Of a stretch of 9,690 nt of DNA, positions 6,465 through 9,690 are shown in pieces. Each line of letters begins with the position of its first letter. Within the stretch, counting starts at the first letter, position 1. Under the pieces are notes generated by a model. That model searched no databases, was not told the origin of the DNA, and was given only the letters and a program-made list of their open reading frames with translations. The stretch covers positions 1-9,690 of the forward strand of contig NZ_JBEQZJ010000074.1 in the NCBI RefSeq assembly GCF_045223415.1, given 5' to 3'. Source of the DNA: Hoskinsella mucinilytica. Lineage in GTDB: Bacteria > Bacillota_I > Bacilli_A > Erysipelotrichales > Erysipelotrichaceae. Made by a program: the position numbers and the translations under genes.

Positions 6465-6473
6465 ATTATGCCA
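6465..6473 (-). promoter_or_regulatory. candidate extended -10 promoter of the cys leader
   Basis: TGGCATAAT on the minus strand fits an extended -10 (TGN then CATAAT, five of six). Transcription would start near 6458 and give a leader of about 180 bases that contains the polycysteine ORF. The -35 region falls in the U-tract of the preceding terminator and has no clear TTGACA. A rival -10, TATACT at 6431-6436, also lacks a -35. Confidence 0.4.
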
Positions 6474-6474
6474 T

Positions 6475-6514
6475 AAAAAAAGAAAAAAGAAAACATGTTT
6501 GCTTTCTTTTTTCT
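6475..6514 (-). terminator. Rho-independent terminator of the manganese catalase gene
   Basis: A perfect 12-pair stem made only of A/T and two G-C pairs, AGAAAAAAGAAA (6503-6514) with TTTCTTTTTTCT (6481-6492). It has a ten-base loop and is followed by six U (6475-6480). The run of A before it makes a hairpin on the other strand possible too, but no plus-strand gene is present. Confidence 0.75.
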
Positions 6515-6550
6515 GAAACAAAATGAAAGAAATAGAGTTTCCATCCATTT

Positions 6551-7282
6551 TTATGATTTTTTCTTTTTATCCTTAGCACTCTTTTTGATTTTTACTGCTT
6601 CAGGCTTTGGATCTTCAAAATAACGTCCTGGTTTTGATAAGTCAAAATATAATCGACTGTCTTCACTCATTCCAAAACTCTTGTTACTGCCATCATCACT
6701 GATTTTATTCAGTGCTTCACAGAATAGTGCGTTATGTGCTTCCTCACGTTCTAATAGGAACATAATGGTTTCTTTGACATATTTATCATCAATTTGACGA
6801 TATAAATATTCATAAACAACCTTTGCTCTTTGTTCACTGGCGATATCTGCTAATAGATCTGCTGCAAGATCTCCGGTTACTGTCACATAATCTGCTGTCC
6901 AAGGATTACCACTGGAATTTACAAGAGCTGGGTTTAAACCAAAAGTCACCATAGTTTCAAGTTCTCCTGAATCTACTTTTTTGTAATCTACATCTCCACC
7001 GTTTAATAGATTGATGGTCTGCGCAACCATCTCCATATGGCTAAGTTCTTCTGTTCCGATATCAAGAAATAAATCCTTGAATACAGGATCGTTTGCTCGA
7101 AAGCTTTGAGATAGATATTGCATCGCCGCCTTGAGCTCTCCGTTACATCCACCAAGCTGTTCCTGCATCAATACAGCATATTGTGGATTTGGTTTTTCAA
7201 CCTTAATTTCACGCATAAATTTTTTGTCGTGCTTAAACATTTCAATCACCTCATGCATAGTATGTCCCTTCCCTTTCGCCAT
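6551..7282 (-). CDS. manganese catalase family protein
   Basis: A non-haem dimanganese catalase-like protein that would convert hydrogen peroxide to water and oxygen in the cytoplasm. The ferritin-like four-helix core spans about residues 33-195. Expected metal ligands are present: Glu49 in NGEL, Glu79 and His82 in GTEELSHMEM, Glu150 in ASEQRA and His183 in EEAHNALF, matching the Glu-Glu-His-Glu-His pattern of the Lactobacillus plantarum enzyme. The 243 residues are shorter than full-size enzymes (about 265-300) and longer than the spore-coat CotJC form (about 190). The C-terminus is a lysine-rich tail from about 225. The ATG at 7282 has AAGGA twelve bases away. A second in-frame ATG at 7258 has AAGGGA six bases away and may be the true start, which would remove eight residues. 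The gene begins 40 bases after the ABC permease stop and ends at a strong terminator. Confidence 0.9.
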   Translation of the reverse strand: MAKGKGHTMHEVIEMFKHDKKFMREIKVEKPNPQYAVLMQEQLGGCNGELKAAMQYLSQSFRANDPVFKDLFLDIGTEELSHMEMVAQTINLLNGGDVDYKKVDSGELETMVTFGLNPALVNSSGNPWTADYVTVTGDLAADLLADIASEQRAKVVYEYLYRQIDDKYVKETIMFLLEREEAHNALFCEALNKISDDGSNKSFGMSEDSRLYFDLSKPGRYFEDPKPEAVKIKKSAKDKKKKS

Positions 7283-7309
7283 TATGCATGAGTTTCCTTC
7301 ACAAGCTTC

Positions 7310-7333
7310 AAAAAGATAAACTTATCCTTTTTT
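7310..7333 (-). terminator. weak hairpin with U-run at the end of the ABC permease gene
   Basis: Around the permease stop the minus strand can pair AAAAAGGATA with TATCTTTTT over a four-base loop (one G-U pair), with U residues forming the 3' arm. It may attenuate read-through into the catalase gene. It is A/T-rich, overlaps coding sequence, and may have no function. Confidence 0.3.
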
Positions 7334-8548
7334 CTTTAATTCTTTCATCAATTTTGAAAATTTAAAATCATTTCCGTAATTCAAAGTTCCTCTCCGATAC
7401 AACTTTGCTCCTAATAATCCCATTAAAATAGTAGACACAAGCAAAATACTTACAGATAACAGGATTTCTCCTATACCAACAGAACCCATTGCAACTCTGG
7501 CAAACATTGCCATACAAGAAGAAAAGGGCAAATAAGATGCAATCGTAGACAATAAGCTATCCGGGTTCATCATACCATAAAAAGTTAAAAAGAAACTAAT
7601 GACAAAGATGATCGTGATAGGAGATACCGCACTACCGACTTCCTCCACCTTAGATACCATAGCACCAAGTGCACCATAGATAAAGCTGTAAAACAAATAC
7701 CCCAATGTACCAAATACGCCAAACACAAGTAAAACGCTCAACGGAATATCAAATAGAAAATCTAAAGAATGATTCCAGATATCCACATTGATCTGATAAG
7801 CGGCTATGCTTACAAATAACATACATGCTGTTTGTATTACACCGGCGATTGCTCCAGCAATGACCTTACCGAAAATTAAAGCATTTGGATTTGCACTGGT
7901 CACCAAAATTTCTACAGCACGATTTCCTTTTTCACTTGCGACACCATTTGCTGTCATCTGTCCATAAAAAATAACGATAAAGTATAATACAAAGACCAAA
8001 ATATATGTATATAAATAATTGCTAACACCATCTTTTCCTAAAACATCTATGGTTCCGTTAATCGGTGTATGGATAATTTCATCGATTTTCGTAGCATCCA
8101 CACCTAATGCTTGTAGCTGTGTTGTACGGTAATGTGTGCTCAATAAGCTAGTAAACACTTGTTGTTTGCTATCATTCATACTGCTATCTAACACAAGATA
8201 TTTAAATTCTGTAGGTGCTGTTATCACAAAGCCTGCTTTGATGCTATGATCTCGAACCCCTTTTTCAATTTCCTCTTGTGATTTGGCTATGACCCAATCT
8301 GCATTCGGAAATCCTGATTTCAATAGTTCTTGATTTTCAATTATATGATCGGGATCATATAATCCTAATACCATAGAAGAATCATTCACCTGTTCTTGGG
8401 ATGAATCATTTGAACCTAAATCTAAAAATCTTGGCACAAACATAACAACAGTTACCAATACACATACAAGAACGGTAGATACCTTATACCATTTCCCGTT
8501 GATAAAGTTTTTTAATTCAAAGCTTAAAACCTGTAAAAATTGTTTCAT
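7322..8548 (-). CDS. NatB/YhaP-like ABC-2 exporter permease
   Basis: A 408-residue membrane subunit of an ABC-2 exporter. One N-terminal membrane helix (about 22-39) is followed by a large extracytoplasmic domain (about 43-175), then five helices near 178-197, 227-250, 268-290, 309-326 and 361-382. The conserved cytoplasmic motif ASEKGNRAVEILVTSANP at 204-221 matches the coupling region of NatB/YhaP-type permeases, which export sodium or unknown compounds. The tail is basic (KKKG). The ATG overlaps the ATPase stop as ATGA (four bases), so the pair is translationally coupled and probably forms one transporter. The sodium-export label is tempting but not provable from sequence; this fold also serves drug and peptide exporters. 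Confidence 0.9.
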   Translation of the reverse strand: MKQFLQVLSFELKNFINGKWYKVSTVLVCVLVTVVMFVPRFLDLGSNDSSQEQVNDSSMVLGLYDPDHIIENQELLKSGFPNADWVIAKSQEEIEKGVRDHSIKAGFVITAPTEFKYLVLDSSMNDSKQQVFTSLLSTHYRTTQLQALGVDATKIDEIIHTPINGTIDVLGKDGVSNYLYTYILVFVLYFIVIFYGQMTANGVASEKGNRAVEILVTSANPNALIFGKVIAGAIAGVIQTACMLFVSIAAYQINVDIWNHSLDFLFDIPLSVLLVFGVFGTLGYLFYSFIYGALGAMVSKVEEVGSAVSPITIIFVISFFLTFYGMMNPDSLLSTIASYLPFSSCMAMFARVAMGSVGIGEILLSVSILLVSTILMGLLGAKLYRRGTLNYGNDFKFSKLMKELKKKG

Positions 8549-9462
8549 ACTTCATAACCTGCCTTTGCCACAAAAATATCTGTTAGACTTGGTTCATAAA
8601 TCATAAATTTTTCAATATCAATTTGCTGTTGTATCAGCACCTGTAACACATCTTGTTTGCTTACACCTTGATGTAAGGCTAAAATGAATCCCTCTTGTTT
8701 CTGTTCCTTTACTTCTACCAATCCTTTTAACTTTGTTTCGCAAAACTTTTGTAAATCAACATTACTTGTTTGTAGTGCACTTAATACAAGTTGATGCTTG
8801 CCAAATTCTTTCTTGATTTGTTTCAGATTTCCTTGAAGCACAATATTTCCCTTGTGCATAATCACAATATCTTCGCAGAACTCCTCCACATAACTCATTT
8901 GATGACTGGAAAAGATAACCAACTTTCCATTTTGAATCAGTTCCTTGACCACATCTTTTAAAACTTGAGAATTCACTGGATCTAAACCAGAAAACGGCTC
9001 ATCCAATATAACGATATCCGGATCACATAATAACGTTTGTGCTAATTGCACCTTTTGTTGATTCCCCTTTGATAAGGTTTCTAGCTTCCTTTTTTCGTAT
9101 TCTTCAATGCCAAGACGTTTCAACCATTTTTTTGTGCTCGCCTTTGCTTCTTGCTTAGTTGCTCCACGAAGTCCAGCTAAATATATTAATTGTTCATCAA
9201 CACGTTTTTTGGGATATAGTCCTCTTTCTTCTGGTAGATAACCAATCTTATATTCACTTGCGATGAATGGCTTACCATCCATTAACACTGTTCCGCTATC
9301 TGCTTTAAACACGTCCATTAGAATTCGAATTGTTGTGGTTTTACCCGCACCATTCCTTCCTAATAACCCCAATGCTTTTCCACTGGTTATAGAAAACGAA
9401 ATACCATGCAATACTTCATTTTGATCAAAATTTTTTTTCAAATTGCTTACTGTTAATTCCAT
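8545..9462 (-). CDS. NatA/YhaQ-like ABC exporter ATP-binding protein
   Basis: A 305-residue ATPase that drives the adjacent ABC-2 permease. Motifs in order: Walker A GRNGAGKT at 35-42, Q-loop position as GYLPEERG (Glu, as in NatA-type proteins), signature LSKGNQQ at 130-136, Walker B VILDEP at 151-156 with catalytic Glu155, D-loop GLD and H-loop His187 in FSSHQM. After the core, about 85 residues form the C-terminal accessory domain seen in this family (DUF4162-type), ending in the typical EPSLTDIFV motif. The frame extends ten codons further to an ATG at 9492, but that start has no ribosome site. AAAGGA lies seven bases before the ATG at 9462 (MELTVSNLKKNF), so I use the latter. It is the first gene of the unit. 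Confidence 0.94.
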   Translation of the reverse strand: MELTVSNLKKNFDQNEVLHGISFSITSGKALGLLGRNGAGKTTTIRILMDVFKADSGTVLMDGKPFIASEYKIGYLPEERGLYPKKRVDEQLIYLAGLRGATKQEAKASTKKWLKRLGIEEYEKRKLETLSKGNQQKVQLAQTLLCDPDIVILDEPFSGLDPVNSQVLKDVVKELIQNGKLVIFSSHQMSYVEEFCEDIVIMHKGNIVLQGNLKQIKKEFGKHQLVLSALQTSNVDLQKFCETKLKGLVEVKEQKQEGFILALHQGVSKQDVLQVLIQQQIDIEKFMIYEPSLTDIFVAKAGYEV

Positions 9463-9469
9463 ACTTTCA

Positions 9470-9475
9470 TCCTTT
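9470..9475 (-). promoter_or_regulatory. ribosome binding site of the NatA-like ATPase
   Basis: AAAGGA seven bases before the ATG at 9462. It decides the start in favour of MELTVSNL over the ten-codon longer frame. Confidence 0.65.
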
Positions 9476-9490
9476 CTGTCGAATGAATTC

Positions 9491-9519
9491 ATTTTATCGT
9501 AGATAATTCAATAGTACAA
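9491..9519 (-). promoter_or_regulatory. candidate promoter of the NatAB-like transporter
   Basis: The minus strand has TTGTAC (9514-9519), 17 bases, then TAAAAT (9491-9496). The -10 matches five of six; the -35 matches only three. It lies between the preceding terminator and the ATPase gene, where a promoter is expected. Confidence 0.45.
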
Positions 9520-9542
9520 GTTATTTTGAAAATCAAATTATC

Positions 9543-9571
9543 AAAAAATAGGCACTTTAGACTAAGCACCT
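9543..9571 (-). terminator. Rho-independent terminator after the edge ORFs
   Basis: AGGTGCTT (9564-9571) pairs with AAGTGCCT (9550-9557) over eight pairs including two adjacent G-U pairs, with a six-base loop, followed by AUUUUUU (9543-9549). It overlaps the stop codon of the 31-codon ORF and separates it from the ABC transporter unit. Confidence 0.7.
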
Positions 9572-9666
9572 TAATTTTCATTATCTTCTTCATCCAGTAA
9601 ATCTAATATTTGAGGCCTTAAGCTTTCCTCTACTTCTAGTAAATCTAGAGCATCATCGATACTCAT
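9571..9666 (-). CDS. 31-residue acidic ORF, separate small protein or frameshifted tail
   Basis: The frame begins MSIDDALDLLEVEE and ends LLDEEDNEN with TAA at the terminator. It is strongly acidic and leucine-rich and could form an amphipathic helix. There is no ribosome site: only a run of A precedes the ATG. The ATG overlaps a TGA that closes a frame coming from the window edge, in the arrangement A-AAA-AAA-TGA. It could be translated by re-initiation, or be a C-terminal extension of the upstream protein reached by -1 slippage, or be detached by a recent indel in the A run. No function can be assigned. Confidence 0.4.
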   Translation of the reverse strand: MSIDDALDLLEVEESLRPQILDLLDEEDNEN

Positions 9667-9690
9667 TTTTTTCTTTTTTTATGATCATCT
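9663..9690 (-). CDS. 3' end of an upstream gene, partial
   Basis: One frame from the window edge reads DDHKKRKK and then TGA. A short basic tail of this kind is a plausible protein end, and its stop overlaps the ATG of the small ORF. With only eight codons visible, neither the frame nor the product can be confirmed. Confidence 0.3.

Noticed and set aside
6278..6470. T-box or SAM riboswitch in the cysK leader
   Set aside because: The leader is only about 180 bases, and I find no TGGNACCGCG-type T-box sequence, specifier stem or SAM-I core. The polycysteine ORF explains the region better.
6405..6548. Upstream extension of the polycysteine ORF to a 73-residue frame
   Set aside because: It starts next to the catalase stop and reads through the terminator stem and U-tract; only the last 25 codons have a ribosome site and a sensible composition.
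7322..9462. Firm label of sodium exporter NatAB
   Set aside because: The architecture and coupling motif fit NatAB/YhaQP, but this fold exports many substrates and nothing in the sequence proves sodium.
1..9690. CRISPR array, insertion sequence, tRNA or rRNA
   Set aside because: No regularly spaced long repeats, transposase motifs or terminal inverted repeats, cloverleaf or rRNA segments were seen on either strand.

Overview
The window is AT-rich DNA in which every gene I can support lies on the minus strand, so transcription runs from high to low coordinates. Strong AGGAGG-type ribosome sites, U-tract terminators, a PadR/DUF2812 pair, a CotJC-like manganese catalase and a cysK-cysE pair all suggest a low-GC Firmicute. 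A gut Erysipelotrichia-like organism is my best guess, but there is no rRNA or other marker to settle it.

Layout in the direction of transcription. (1) 9543-9690: the last codons of an upstream gene, a 31-codon acidic ORF overlapping it by ATGA at a run of seven A, and a terminator. (2) 7322-9519: a promoter and a two-gene NatA/NatB-like ABC-2 exporter with a 4-bp ATGA overlap. (3) 6475-7282: a manganese catalase gene about 40 bases after the permease, closed by a strong A/T-rich terminator. (4) 4804-6470: a cysteine-biosynthesis unit. It has a leader with a 25-codon ORF ending Cys-Cys-Cys-stop, then cysK (O-acetylserine sulfhydrylase) and cysE (serine acetyltransferase) two bases apart, then a terminator. 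(5) 1342-4799: a regulated four-gene cassette. A near-consensus promoter precedes three 15-bp-spaced TATCYAT repeats, followed by a PadR repressor, a DUF2812 membrane protein, an ABC ATPase and a large ABC permease, with overlapping or touching ends and a terminator. (6) 25-1293: a membrane protein with a probable TPR-like C-terminal half, followed at once by the first codons of another gene.

How the parts work together. CysE makes O-acetylserine and CysK converts it to cysteine. The leader ORF with three terminal Cys codons, set in the loop of a predicted hairpin, looks like a cysteine-sensing attenuator or translational switch; it is the most interesting feature here. The PadR cassette looks like a self-regulated export module in which PadR binds just downstream of its own promoter and DUF2812 may act as a membrane partner. 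The substrates of both ABC exporters are unknown.

Several starts were chosen by ribosome-site spacing rather than the longest frame (ABC ATPase at 9462, cysK at 6278, cysE at 5397, padR at 4704, DUF2812 at 4376, permease at 2973). No RNA genes, insertion sequences, CRISPR arrays or integration sites were seen. No gene-free stretch exceeds about 300 bases; the longest, 6279-6550, holds the cys leader and a terminator.
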